The notes below the pieces were generated by a model. The model did no database searches. It was not told the DNA's origin and saw only the letters and a list, made by a program, of their open reading frames with translations. The position numbers were made by a program, and so were the translations under genes. DNA of 64,000 nucleotides from the NCBI GenBank assembly GCA_022709905.1, contig JAKLHY010000003.1:1-64000 (forward strand), written 5' to 3'. Positions 52,424 through 62,115 of the stretch are shown in pieces. Numbering within the stretch: position 1 is the first letter of the stretch; each line of letters opens with the position of its first letter. This DNA comes from Verrucomicrobiota bacterium. GTDB lineage: Bacteria > Verrucomicrobiota > Verrucomicrobiia > Limisphaerales > UBA1319.

Positions 52424-55400
52424 TTATTTACCAGTCGGTTTCGTCGCTCGATTGGGATAACGCGGTTTGGAGATTTGCGGAGGCGGATCTTTCTTAAGCA
52501 AGCGAAGGGTTTCATCGATGGCACGCTCGAGTTGAGGATCGGAGCCCTTGGCCATTTGAGCGGGATCGTCCACCACCGGAATGTCCGGATCGACACCGTA
52601 ACCTTCAATGATCCATTCTCCTTGGGTGCTATAGATGCCAAAGGTGGGAACAGTCACCGATCCGTTGTCAATCAGCTGCGGGGCTCCTGTCATTCCGATC
52701 AGGCCGCCCCAGGTGCGAGAGCCGATCAGAGGTCCGAGTTTAGCCTTCTTAAAGTAATAGGGGAACGCGTCGCCCCCAGACCCGCTCCAGCCATTGATCA
52801 ACATCACTTTGGGGCCTTGATGGGCGACCGACGGCCACGGCCAGTCTCTCCCGTCTCGAACCCCCCAGTAATTCAGGAGTGGACGATTCAGAAGTTCAAT
52901 GAACCGGTCCGGGATCTGTCCGCCGCTGTTAAACCGCTCGTCGATGATTAAAGCCGCCTTTGTGAATTGAGCGCGGAACTGGCGGACCAGTTCGGTCTGC
53001 CCGCCTTGGCCCGTATCCGGGACGTAGACATATCCGACCTTCCCGCCGGAAGCCTCCTCGACGCGTTTTCGATTCGCCTCGATCCAGGACAGATGACGCA
53101 ATCGCGCTTCGCTCGAGAGGGTCTTGACCAGAACCTCGCGCGCGCCTTCTCGAACAGGTTTGTCGTTGACCAGCAGTTGGATCGTTTCGTTCGCCATGCC
53201 CTGGAAAGCCGCCCATGGATCGAGCGCTGTATCCAAGGCCATTCCATTCACCGCAAGAATGTAGTCGCCTTCCTTGACGTCGATGCCCGGTTCGCGCAAG
53301 GGGGACCGAACGGAATTGTCCCACGGAGCCGCCTCCAGAATTCGTTTGATCCGGTAGGCGCCGTTGTCGAGGGAGAAATCGACTCCCAGATAGCCCACGC
53401 CGCGCTGAGGGGCGCTCTCAGTCGCGCCTCCACTGCGATAGGTGTGCGAGGCGTTCAATTCCGCGATCAGTTCGCCCAGCAGATAGTTGACATCCCAGCG
53501 CGTTACGGCGTCTTCCAGCATAGCTCCATACCGTTCCCGCATGGCTTTCCAGTCGACCTGGTGCAAGCCCGGATCGTAGAAATAGTCCCGCTCCAACCGC
53601 CAGGCATCCGTGAACATCTGCCGCCATTCCGCCATCGGATTGATCAGCGCTTCCAGCCCGCCTGTATTGAGCTTTTTGTCCATTTTCTGCCCTTCCTTGG
53701 GTTCAATGATGGCATAGTCTCCACCCTGGCGAACAAGCATTTTTTCCCCTTTGGCCGCCAGTTGTGCGAATTGGACATTATCGAGGATTGCTTTTTCCTC
53801 CCGTTTCTCCAGATCATAAAAAAGCAGTGGGCTCCTGTCCTCGTCGGACCCGGTGCGGGGCAGGCGGCGATATATTAACTTGCCTTTGACAGCGGCGAGA
53901 TCGGCGTAACGTCCGGGTTTGGGCGTCAACACGACACCTCGCGCCTCAAAACCCTCCCGATCGATCTCGAGTGTCTTGGGCGGGTCAGTTTTTCCTGCGC
54001 CTTTTTCAGCATCGGCATTTTTCTTCTCTCCGTCCTTGCTCTCTTTGCCCTGCTTGGATTCTCCCGACGCGTCTTTGTCTTTGGCGCTGTCTTGTTTGTC
54101 TTTGGAATCGGGTTTGTCTTTCTTCTCCAATTCTTCGTCGTTTCGAGGCGCCAGTGGAGAGGGGACATCCTTGCGGAGCGGAACGGCGATCAGATTCTGT
54201 GTGTTTGCATAAATCCAGGTGTTGTCCAAGTCGCTGTAAATCGGGGCGAAAGTCCTACCCGAGCGGTAGTACAGGTACTTGTTGTCGGGATCGAAGACTG
54301 GTTCCTCGTCGTTGTAATAGCCACTGGTGACTTGGTATCGGCATTTCTCGAGGGTGTCGTAGAGAACAATGGCGCTGTTGCGATTGGTTTGATCCGCGGC
54401 GTAGGCAAGCCAGCGGCTGTCGGCTGACCAATTGAAAGAAAAACCATTCAACTCGCCATGGTACATCCAGAGTTGCCGGTCGATCGATCGGGTCTCGCGC
54501 GTTTCCCGATCGTGCAGATGGATCCCCATGGCTTGGTCAATAAACACGAGTTTCTTGCTGTCAGGCGACCAGGCCGGTGGGTAGCGAAAACCCGCCCCCA
54601 AAGAGGTCGCCACAGTCTCTTCGCCGGATCCGTCGGCGGCCCGGAGGGTCAACTCGTACTCGCCGGTCCGATCGCTGAAAAAGGCCACGTTGGTGCCATC
54701 AGGCGACCAGGCGGGAAAACGCTCGGCGACCCCCGGGCTTTGGGTCAGATTTCGGATGATGCCATTCTCCGCGGGAACGGTGAAGATTTCGCCTCGGGCG
54801 GAAAAGACCGCCCGTTTGCCCGAAGGAGACACCCCGGCGCTGTGGATGTAGCCGGAGACGTTTTCCAGACGAGGCTTGAGCGTTGCGCGATCGGTGGCCA
54901 CTTTGATCGAGATTTCACGGTATTGATCGTTCTCGAGATCCAACAGATAAAGCCGCCCGCCATTTTCAAAAACGATGTTGGCCGGACCGATGCTCGGAAA
55001 GTGAACATCAAAATCCTTGAAGTAAGTCACCTGACGAAAACGTTTCTTCGGCACTTCGTAAACCCAGAGGTTTGCCCGTTGATGCTCGTCCCGGTCTGAA
55101 AGGAAATACAGCCGGTCTTTGTGCCACATCGGCTGGGCGTCATTCGCATCGTCCTCAGTAAGATTGCGGGCGGTTCCGCTGCTGAGATCGAACAACCAGA
55201 TGTCGGGCGCCATTCCTCCGCGATAGCGTTTCCAGGTTCGGAAATCGACACTGATGGGTGTGTAAGCCAACGTCTTGCCGTCGCCCGAGATCGATCCGAA
55301 TTCGCCGTAAGGAACGGGTAATTGCTCGGGAAGTCCGCCGGACGAGCCAATCCGATAAAGCTGGTTAAATCGGTCCTTCTGGCTGGTCATCATGGTGGCG

Positions 55401-55807
55401 TACAGTAGGTCTCGCCCGTCCGGATACCAATCCACCAGCCGATCGGCTTCTCCATGATGCGTAATCCGCTGCGGCACCCCCCCCCCGATCGGCATCACGT
55501 AAATGTCCAGATTGCCGTCGTAATTGGCGCTGAAAGCTACCCGCGATCCGTCCGGAGAAAACCGCGGGAACATCTCCTCGCCCCGAGGCGAACTGAGCCG
55601 CTGGGCCACCCCACCCGTCTTGGGCACAATCCAGATATCACCCGCGTAAACAAACACAATGTGAGTGCTCGATACATCGGGATAGCGAAATAGCCGGGCG
55701 TCAATCGCCGCCGGCACTTCCGTCTGAGCCCCAGCCGCCGGCGCGCTGTAGAGGCACGCGCCCAGTAACAATCCCTCGAGTACTCGCTTCAAAACCAGTT
55801 TTTTCAT
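52424..55807 (-). CDS. Exported tricorn-type S41 protease
   Basis: A 1127-residue protein with a signal peptide (residues 1-27). Two WD40/TolB-like beta-propellers come first (PRGEEMFPRFSPDGSRVAFS, FPAWSPDGTNVAFFSDRTGE), then a very charged Lys/Asp/Glu insert (about residues 555-605), the C1 domain, a PDZ domain (about 850-930: GVGYLGVDFSLDNGAY) and the S41 protease domain with the HTY motif (ELNASHTY), the NGWSGSGGD serine loop and EGYGVDPD. Tricorn proteases degrade peptides downstream of other proteases; exported homologues are common in bacteria. Codon use matches its neighbours. It is 38 bp upstream of the PQQ-type gene. Confidence 0.92.
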   Translation of the reverse strand: MKKLVLKRVLEGLLLGACLYSAPAAGAQTEVPAAIDARLFRYPDVSSTHIVFVYAGDIWIVPKTGGVAQRLSSPRGEEMFPRFSPDGSRVAFSANYDGNLDIYVMPIGGGVPQRITHHGEADRLVDWYPDGRDLLYATMMTSQKDRFNQLYRIGSSGGLPEQLPVPYGEFGSISGDGKTLAYTPISVDFRTWKRYRGGMAPDIWLFDLSSGTARNLTEDDANDAQPMWHKDRLYFLSDRDEHQRANLWVYEVPKKRFRQVTYFKDFDVHFPSIGPANIVFENGGRLYLLDLENDQYREISIKVATDRATLKPRLENVSGYIHSAGVSPSGKRAVFSARGEIFTVPAENGIIRNLTQSPGVAERFPAWSPDGTNVAFFSDRTGEYELTLRAADGSGEETVATSLGAGFRYPPAWSPDSKKLVFIDQAMGIHLHDRETRETRSIDRQLWMYHGELNGFSFNWSADSRWLAYAADQTNRNSAIVLYDTLEKCRYQVTSGYYNDEEPVFDPDNKYLYYRSGRTFAPIYSDLDNTWIYANTQNLIAVPLRKDVPSPLAPRNDEELEKKDKPDSKDKQDSAKDKDASGESKQGKESKDGEKKNADAEKGAGKTDPPKTLEIDREGFEARGVVLTPKPGRYADLAAVKGKLIYRRLPRTGSDEDRSPLLFYDLEKREEKAILDNVQFAQLAAKGEKMLVRQGGDYAIIEPKEGQKMDKKLNTGGLEALINPMAEWRQMFTDAWRLERDYFYDPGLHQVDWKAMRERYGAMLEDAVTRWDVNYLLGELIAELNASHTYRSGGATESAPQRGVGYLGVDFSLDNGAYRIKRILEAAPWDNSVRSPLREPGIDVKEGDYILAVNGMALDTALDPWAAFQGMANETIQLLVNDKPVREGAREVLVKTLSSEARLRHLSWIEANRKRVEEASGGKVGYVYVPDTGQGGQTELVRQFRAQFTKAALIIDERFNSGGQIPDRFIELLNRPLLNYWGVRDGRDWPWPSVAHQGPKVMLINGWSGSGGDAFPYYFKKAKLGPLIGSRTWGGLIGMTGAPQLIDNGSVTVPTFGIYSTQGEWIIEGYGVDPDIPVVDDPAQMAKGSDPQLERAIDETLRLLKKDPPPQISKPRYPNRATKPTGK

Positions 55808-56052
55808 GGCCCAGAATCTGACATGTGGAGAATGAATCGGCCACAGAAAAAACCGTCGGAATCATCCTTGGCAAACAGGGCTGTGATGGATGTCAGAAAA
55901 ACTCAACTCATGGATGCGCATCAAACGATAGCATTCCCTATCCGACATTCCACGCCGCTGTGCGCCGATGAAATCGCTTGCCACGGCTCCGATGAACCAT
56001 TAGTTTTTCGCCTGACTCAGGGATTCTCCTTCCCAGGGATCCCGAGACATGT

Positions 56053-56127
56053 GCGCGCTTAGCTTAGTGGAAGAGCGCTTCCTTCACACGGAAGAGGTCG
56101 CAGGTTCAAGTCCTGCAGCGCGCACCA
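56053..56127 (+). tRNA. tRNA-Val (anticodon CAC)
   Basis: A complete cloverleaf: acceptor stem GCGCGCT/AGCGCGC, D stem GCTT/GAGC, anticodon stem CTTCC/GGAAG with loop TTCACAC (anticodon CAC), T stem GCAGG/CCTGC with loop TTCAAGT. CCA is encoded. It reads valine GUG codons. Confidence 0.96.
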
Positions 56128-56339
56128 TCGATTTTTCGTTTCCTTCAGGTCCTCCGTATTTAGCCTACAATGATTCGCGTTGATTGGCTTCGATTCGGTT
56201 AAGTCATTTTTTGCGGTTCAGCGTCCCAACACTGGTCTTGACATGGGATGCACTTGATTTAGCGTTGTTCACGAGCGACGCTCGCTTTGGTTCGGCAATC
56301 GTCTGTCTGATATGAACTTCCATATCGAAAGGATTCCTC
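56128..56339. other. Gap between tRNA-Val and the next gene
   Basis: About 210 bp without a gene. A TTGACA at 56238-56243 has no good -10 partner. A 6-bp inverted repeat CGAGCG/CGCTCG with a single central base lies at 56272-56284, possibly an operator. AAAGGA at about 56328 is the ribosome-binding site of the next gene. Confidence 0.5.
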
Positions 56340-58286
56340 GTGAAGATCCCATTATCGAAACAGCTCTATGTCCGTTTGTCGGTATGCGCCGGTTTGGTTC
56401 CTGTCTTGGCGGTGATGATGTTGGGGGGAACGATTCTTCAACTGGTGGCGCAGTCATCGGACTTCAATTCCGGCACGGATGCAGGCTGGACCCGTTATTC
56501 ACTTCCGGCCTATGGCGCCGCGACCTTCTCTTACCCATCCGATGACAGCGGAGGAAAAGCCTACCGAATTAGCGCGCCGCCAACCGGAGAGGATGCCCTC
56601 GGTCTGCAAAACGCCCGGGCAGGCAGTTATCGGGCTGGGGTGACCTACAGCGGAAGATTTTCTGCGGGAGCCGATATGCTCGCCTGGAATTCCACCTGGC
56701 ATCAGGAGACCGGTCTGCTGTTTTATTTGTCCGACGCGGGTCTGGGAACCTCCGATGGCTATTCCGCCACGTATTCGTCGGCGTATCAGAACCTTTACAT
56801 CAGCGCGATTACGGATGAATCCGAGGTAACCATCGGCCAATTGAACGGCATAATCCTCGACCAGACCCACGACTACCGATTGGTCGTTAGCAGTCACGAT
56901 GGAATCACCTTCCTGTTCCAGTTGTTCGATAAGATGGATCTCGATAATCCATGGGTCTCAGCGGTTTGTCAGGATCCTTTCATGGCCTATAGCTCGGGTT
57001 ATTGCGGGCTCTTTGTTTTTCAACAGAATTATCCGTCGATGACTGAGGGGGCGGAAGCCACCTTTGACAATTACCTGGCTGCGACGCCCGCGTCTGGGGC
57101 GATGCCCGCCACTGTGACCGATCTGAGTCCACCGCCCGGAGGAAAGGCAACCGCCGTTTATCCCACAATCACCGTGGTCGTCCTCGATCGCGATACCAGT
57201 GTCGAGGTGAGTTCAATTCGCCTGGCTTTGGACGGGGTGTGGATCCCGAGCGAATCCCTTGCGATTGATCCCCGGGTTCAAAAGAATGATAACCCAGCCA
57301 GTGGTCTCAGAGAATTTAGCGGTGCGACGGTGACCCATGCCATAAAGACCTTGTTGCCCTGGGGCAGCCCGCATACGAACACCCTTGTGTTTGCCGACAA
57401 CACCGGCGTCTGGCGGACCAATACCTGGGGATGGACAGCCGACTATCCCTACCTCAGCGCCAGCAACAGCTTGCCCCTGGGCAGCCTGACCGTCCGTGGA
57501 TTTGATGTTCGAACGGCGCAAAGCGCCAACAATGGTGACAACCTCGACAACACTCTGGAACGCGCCCGACAACAACTGGCCATCCCGCCCTTGATCCCCG
57601 TGGACCTGACGGCCACCAGTTTTGTCCAATTGCTGAGCTGGGATAAAACCGGCACCCCGACCAACGTGCCGGGACTGTGCCCTGGAACTTACATTAACAT
57701 TGCTGTGGAGTCCCTGGCATATCTGGAACTCACCGCCGGGATCCATCGTTTTCAAATCGACTCGGATGATCGGGCGGGGCTTTATTCGGGGGCCAACCTC
57801 AGGGATCCCAACGCGCTGGCGCTCTGGGAGAATCCCGGTAACACGGCCAACAGTACTTTCGAGTTCGTGGTCGAATCGGACGGGTTGTATCCGGTCCGGT
57901 GCCTCTGGGAAGAGACCGGGGGCGGCGCGCACCTTTACCTGCGCTCAGTCAATCTCGACGATCTGTCCGAAGTCCCCATCAATGATCCCAGCAATTCGAA
58001 GGGTGTTGTGAAGGCCTGGTACCCTCTGGTCTGCCTTTCGGCGTCTTCGGCCGCCGGTCCGTTCGCCGCCGATTCCGGCGCCGTGAATGCCTTGAACCTG
58101 GCGGACATCACCAGCGGCGACTGCGCGCCAACTCCCGTCGGTCAGATGGTGACCGGCGGCACATTCACCGTCCCGGTTTCAGGAACCGCGCGGTTCTATT
58201 GCCTGGATGGCCCACGACCAACCCGAATTACCAGCTTCGTAAAAAATGGATCGACCGTCGTGATCACCTACTTGTTCTCGGAATAA
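56340..58286 (+). CDS. Large exported protein of unknown function
   Basis: A 648-residue protein. GTG start with AAAGGA 6-7 bp upstream; signal peptide near residues 12-38 (LVPVLAVMMLGGTILQLVAQ). The N-terminal half looks like a concanavalin-like beta-sandwich (FNSGTDAGWTRYSLPAYG, TGLLFYLSDAGLG, GYCGLFVFQQ). Later segments resemble the beta domains of other large Verrucomicrobial exported proteins (GIHRFQIDSDDRAGLYSGAN, GLYPVRCLWEETGGGAHLYL; possibly PA14-like carbohydrate binding). No catalytic motif. The last 23 bp overlap the convergent hydrolase gene. Confidence 0.78.
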   Translation: MKIPLSKQLYVRLSVCAGLVPVLAVMMLGGTILQLVAQSSDFNSGTDAGWTRYSLPAYGAATFSYPSDDSGGKAYRISAPPTGEDALGLQNARAGSYRAGVTYSGRFSAGADMLAWNSTWHQETGLLFYLSDAGLGTSDGYSATYSSAYQNLYISAITDESEVTIGQLNGIILDQTHDYRLVVSSHDGITFLFQLFDKMDLDNPWVSAVCQDPFMAYSSGYCGLFVFQQNYPSMTEGAEATFDNYLAATPASGAMPATVTDLSPPPGGKATAVYPTITVVVLDRDTSVEVSSIRLALDGVWIPSESLAIDPRVQKNDNPASGLREFSGATVTHAIKTLLPWGSPHTNTLVFADNTGVWRTNTWGWTADYPYLSASNSLPLGSLTVRGFDVRTAQSANNGDNLDNTLERARQQLAIPPLIPVDLTATSFVQLLSWDKTGTPTNVPGLCPGTYINIAVESLAYLELTAGIHRFQIDSDDRAGLYSGANLRDPNALALWENPGNTANSTFEFVVESDGLYPVRCLWEETGGGAHLYLRSVNLDDLSEVPINDPSNSKGVVKAWYPLVCLSASSAAGPFAADSGAVNALNLADITSGDCAPTPVGQMVTGGTFTVPVSGTARFYCLDGPRPTRITSFVKNGSTVVITYLFSE

Positions 58287-60000
58287 TCGGCAGCAGGATG
58301 GAACTTGGGTGTTGGGCGTCGTGAAAGACCGTTTGTTCGGCCTTGACCCACTCCGTGTCCGCTCCAAATTCGTGGCCGGTGTTTGGATTCCGGTCGAACC
58401 GAGGAAAATTGCTGCTGGAAACCTCGACCCGCATGCGGTGACCAGGTTTGAACAGGTTGCTGGTTACCCCTAGATCGATTTCGAAACGATTGACTTCGCC
58501 GGGTTCGACGAGGCGGGTTGCTGTTCGGGATTCGCCAAACCGGGCACGGAGGATTCCATCACAGAGGTTGTAGGCTTTTCCATCCGGATGAACGTCCACC
58601 AGTTTCGCGGTGAAGTCCGTATCCCGTGCGCTGGTCGAGGCATAGAGCATGACTTTCACGGGCCCTGTGACCTCAAGGGCCTGCTCCAGAGGTGAGGAGG
58701 TGTAGACGAGGATGTCCTCCCGTTTTTCGAGGGCGGACTGATCGAACGGACCTGCCGGTGGACCCACCAGGTTGTTGCCGCCTGTCGTGGGAATGGGATG
58801 GGCCGGATCGTAGGTGAAATGATCCGCGGGTTCAGCCTCGGGCTTCGAGCCGTTGAGCGTGCCATCGCCGGCACTGGTGTTTGCGCGACCGGCGCTGTGC
58901 AGGTGCCAGGAAGTGAATTGGGTGCGGGCCAGCGGCCATTCCTGTTCATTGCGCCAAACGTTTTCGCCCATCACGAAAAGTCGCAAGGGCGGCCAGTCTT
59001 GCACGCCGGTTTCCTTTCCCTGGAGCCAATACTCGAACCACTCATACTGGAGCTTGCCCAGATCGAGTTTTGCCTCGGCGCCAAAATCAATCTCTCCGAC
59101 CTTCTGGCTTCCCGCGCCGTGCGCCCAAGGCCCCATGATTACATGTTGATTTCGGCGGACAAGACGGTTCGTTGAACTTGTCCTGACTCGCGCGAAGGCA
59201 TCCACAGTGGCTTTCGAAAAGATATCATACCACCCGCCCACATTCAGCACCGGCACCGTGATCCGGTCAAAACGATGGTCAATGCCCCGGGCCCGCCAAT
59301 AGTCGTCATAGGTGGGATGCGCAATCCAGTCGCGCATGAAAAACACGCGTTTGTCGCCCTGTTCATCCCACGATTTCAAGGGAAGATAATGGAAGGCTTG
59401 GGTGAGTTTGGCGGGATCAATCTTTAGGCCGCTGACGGCCGTTCCCCAACCGAAGAGCAGCGAAAGTTGGAAGCCCCCGCCCAGGTAAGCGGCATCGTCG
59501 TAAGCATGGCAGAACGGCACCACAGGGACCATGCACTTGAGAAAACGGCTGCCTTGCGACGCGGCCGACCACTGGGTCCAGCCTCCGTACGATCCTCCCG
59601 CGGTGCCGATGCTTCCATTGCACCACGGTTGATGCCCGATCCATTCCTGAGTATCAAAGCCATCCTCGATGTCATGGCGGAATGGATCCCAGATCCCTTG
59701 CGAATCGCCACGCCCTCGGCAGTCCTGGATCACCATCGCATATCCCGCCGCGCAGTAACGCCGCGCATCGCCGTTTTGCTCGTCGCCCTTGCCATAGGGC
59801 GTGCGCAGCAGGATCACAGGGGCTGGCCCTTCTTGTTTAGGCAGAAACAGATTGGCCGAAAGCTGGGTGCCGTCCCGCATCGGGACGACCACATTTTTTC
59901 GGAAGACAAACGGCGGATTCGTTGGGGTCTGTTGGGCGGGGATCCACGAAGTGACGAGGAACAGGAGAACGGCACACAATGCTCCGACTTTCATGTCCAT
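58264..60000 (-). CDS. CocE/NonD family hydrolase (X-Pro dipeptidyl-peptidase type)
   Basis: An alpha/beta hydrolase of about 578 residues with a signal peptide (VGALCAVLLFLVTSWIPAQ). VPMRDGTQLSANLFLP opens the fold, GGSYGGWTQW holds the nucleophile Ser, and GPWAHG holds the catalytic His; the C-terminal jelly-roll domain (TDFTAKLVDVHPDGKAYNL, FKPGHRMRVEVSSSNFPRFDRN) is typical of cocaine esterase and X-Pro peptidases. The substrate is not decided: esters, or peptides with Pro. An earlier start at 60030 is possible. It ends inside the 3' end of the convergent exported-protein gene. Confidence 0.92.
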   Translation of the reverse strand: MDMKVGALCAVLLFLVTSWIPAQQTPTNPPFVFRKNVVVPMRDGTQLSANLFLPKQEGPAPVILLRTPYGKGDEQNGDARRYCAAGYAMVIQDCRGRGDSQGIWDPFRHDIEDGFDTQEWIGHQPWCNGSIGTAGGSYGGWTQWSAASQGSRFLKCMVPVVPFCHAYDDAAYLGGGFQLSLLFGWGTAVSGLKIDPAKLTQAFHYLPLKSWDEQGDKRVFFMRDWIAHPTYDDYWRARGIDHRFDRITVPVLNVGGWYDIFSKATVDAFARVRTSSTNRLVRRNQHVIMGPWAHGAGSQKVGEIDFGAEAKLDLGKLQYEWFEYWLQGKETGVQDWPPLRLFVMGENVWRNEQEWPLARTQFTSWHLHSAGRANTSAGDGTLNGSKPEAEPADHFTYDPAHPIPTTGGNNLVGPPAGPFDQSALEKREDILVYTSSPLEQALEVTGPVKVMLYASTSARDTDFTAKLVDVHPDGKAYNLCDGILRARFGESRTATRLVEPGEVNRFEIDLGVTSNLFKPGHRMRVEVSSSNFPRFDRNPNTGHEFGADTEWVKAEQTVFHDAQHPSSILLPIIPRTSR

Positions 60001-60084
60001 GGTTATCCTGGATTGCGGGCGCTCCGACAAGAACGAAGATGAAACGAGCAGCGCCGCGCCCCAGCGCGCCGCGCCGTCGAAGAC

Positions 60085-62100
60085 TCACTTTTCCTGAAGC
60101 TCGATTTCCCCCGCCCAGTCCTCGTGGGGCGGATGTTTCCGGTAATGCTCGATCTGACGCAGGTAATACTGGGAAGGTTGGTCGTCCGGGCGTAATTCAA
60201 GAGTCCGACGGAAACCCGCCTCGGCGGCGGTGAAATTGCGGCAGTGAAACTGGTGCAGGGCTTCCGCGAAACTCTCGCGCCAGGAGCGCGTGGCTTCCGC
60301 CTGATCCAGGCCGCCGATGAGTTCATGCACCTCGACCACTCGGTCAAAGCCCTGAAGCCGAAAATAACCCACCATCCGGCTCACCACCCGGCCTTCGACC
60401 GATTTCTGAATATCCCGGCTCGCCAGAATGTCTGTGCCCAAATATTTGTTAAGTCCCTCCAGGCGCGAGGCCAGATTGACGCTTTCCCCGATGGCGGTGT
60501 AATCAAATCGAACTGAGCTGCCGACGTTGCCGACAAAAGCCAGGCCCGTGTGAAGGCCAATCCGGGTTCGCAACGGCAATCGCCCCTGCGACGTGTTGAA
60601 GCTCGCCAGGGCGTCCCGCAACTGCAAGGCCGTTGCGCAGGCCTTCTGCGGGTGATCCGATTGATCCACCGGCGCGTTCCAAATGGCGAAAATGGAGTCC
60701 CCCAGAAGCTTGATCACTGTGCCTTGCTGCTCATGCACGATGTTGAGCGACGTTTCAAAATACTGGTTCAACAGCTTGATCAAATCCTCGGTGTGCATGC
60801 GGCCCGAGATCTTTGAAAAATGGGCGATGTCGCTGAACATGATGCTGATGGTGACATGATCGCCGCCGCGTTTGCGCAAGTCTGGATTTCGTAACAGCTG
60901 CTGGACCCGGGCGGGATCCAGGTGCTGCGACAAGGAGTCTTTCAACAGGAGTTTTTCCGTGTGCAGCCGCATGAAATGGAAAAGCACCGATCCCGACAGG
61001 GCGACAGGAAGCTGCACGAGAAGTGTGACCAGCCAGCTGAACCAGGCATGGGCCGACCACAGCAGCGCAACAACCGTTCCGCCCAGCGCAAGGGCGAATC
61101 CCACACTCATGGCCAGGGCCGCCCATGGACGGAATAACACCAGCAAATACCCCGCCGCCACGCCTGCCATCAACAAGAGGACCACTTCCCAAGTGTCTGG
61201 AATCTTTCGCAGCCACTCCTTGTGCAGCAGATTCAGAAACGCGGTCGCATGCACTTCCACCCCCGGAATAAACTCCCCCGATCCCAGATTCATGGGATGA
61301 CGAAAGTAATCCCGGGTATCCCGGTAGGCCCCGGTTTGCAGACGGGCCCCTACAAAGACGATTTTATCTCGAAAAAAGCCCGGAGGTGTGCCCTCGGGAA
61401 GCACCGCATCCGCATAACTGACCTTGGGCAGCGTGCCTGACGGCCCGTAATAACGCATCCAACCGCTAAACAAATCAGGCCGAATCCCAGGGGGCGTGGC
61501 CTGCATCAACTCCAGGGTCTTCCATGGCAAGCCCGGATGCTCATCCATGGCCCCGAAAATCATGCGGACCGTATTGTCGTCATCGCAATCGACGGTTCCC
61601 AAGCCCCAGCCCCAGGCGTTGGTTCGGAGGTGATCGAACGGCAACTGGTATTGTTTAAAGGGCGTTCCGCTGGTTTGATCGATTTCCAGGCTTCCGGCCA
61701 GAATGGTTTTGCCGTGAACGGCCAAGGCCCTCGCGAATTCACTGTCTTCGGCGGCATCATCGCTTGGATCATCAAAAAGGATATCGAACACCACGCCTCG
61801 GGCTTGCTCGGCTCGCAGTGTGTCGATCAGTTTGGCGTGCCATCGTCTGTCCCATCGAGCAAAGCGCTTTTGCTGCAACAGATCGTACGAACGTTCGTCC
61901 TGATAAACGATCACCACCTCGTGAGGGGTCTTCAACGGCAGGAAGAGGAAGAGGAGGTCGTAGCTGGTGCGAGTCAGCCATTCGTTGGCCTGGAACTGCC
62001 ACGCCATCCATCCCACGAACGCGGTGGCCAAGGCCGTTGCCAGACCGCTTTTAAAGCGTTGACTGAACGGCTCAAGCCATGTCTTGGGGGAAGGCATCAT
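60085..62100 (-). CDS. CHASE2-domain adenylate/guanylate cyclase
   Basis: A 671-residue membrane sensor. A CHASE2 extracytoplasmic domain (about 40-290) is followed by three transmembrane helices (about 303-378) and a class III nucleotidyl cyclase domain (about 412-575). Metal-binding Asp424 and Asp468 (FSDIAHF, LGDSIFAIW), substrate-specifying Lys464 and Asp533, and the transition-state Asn542 and Arg546 (GESVNLASRLE) are all present, so adenylate cyclase activity is likely. A TPR-like tail (FTAAEAGFRRTLELRPDD) ends the protein. It starts 16 bp downstream of the TPR/barrel gene, so they are probably co-transcribed. Confidence 0.93.
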   Translation of the reverse strand: MMPSPKTWLEPFSQRFKSGLATALATAFVGWMAWQFQANEWLTRTSYDLLFLFLPLKTPHEVVIVYQDERSYDLLQQKRFARWDRRWHAKLIDTLRAEQARGVVFDILFDDPSDDAAEDSEFARALAVHGKTILAGSLEIDQTSGTPFKQYQLPFDHLRTNAWGWGLGTVDCDDDNTVRMIFGAMDEHPGLPWKTLELMQATPPGIRPDLFSGWMRYYGPSGTLPKVSYADAVLPEGTPPGFFRDKIVFVGARLQTGAYRDTRDYFRHPMNLGSGEFIPGVEVHATAFLNLLHKEWLRKIPDTWEVVLLLMAGVAAGYLLVLFRPWAALAMSVGFALALGGTVVALLWSAHAWFSWLVTLLVQLPVALSGSVLFHFMRLHTEKLLLKDSLSQHLDPARVQQLLRNPDLRKRGGDHVTISIMFSDIAHFSKISGRMHTEDLIKLLNQYFETSLNIVHEQQGTVIKLLGDSIFAIWNAPVDQSDHPQKACATALQLRDALASFNTSQGRLPLRTRIGLHTGLAFVGNVGSSVRFDYTAIGESVNLASRLEGLNKYLGTDILASRDIQKSVEGRVVSRMVGYFRLQGFDRVVEVHELIGGLDQAEATRSWRESFAEALHQFHCRNFTAAEAGFRRTLELRPDDQPSQYYLRQIEHYRKHPPHEDWAGEIELQEK

Positions 62101-62115
62101 TTTTCGGGGTGATGT

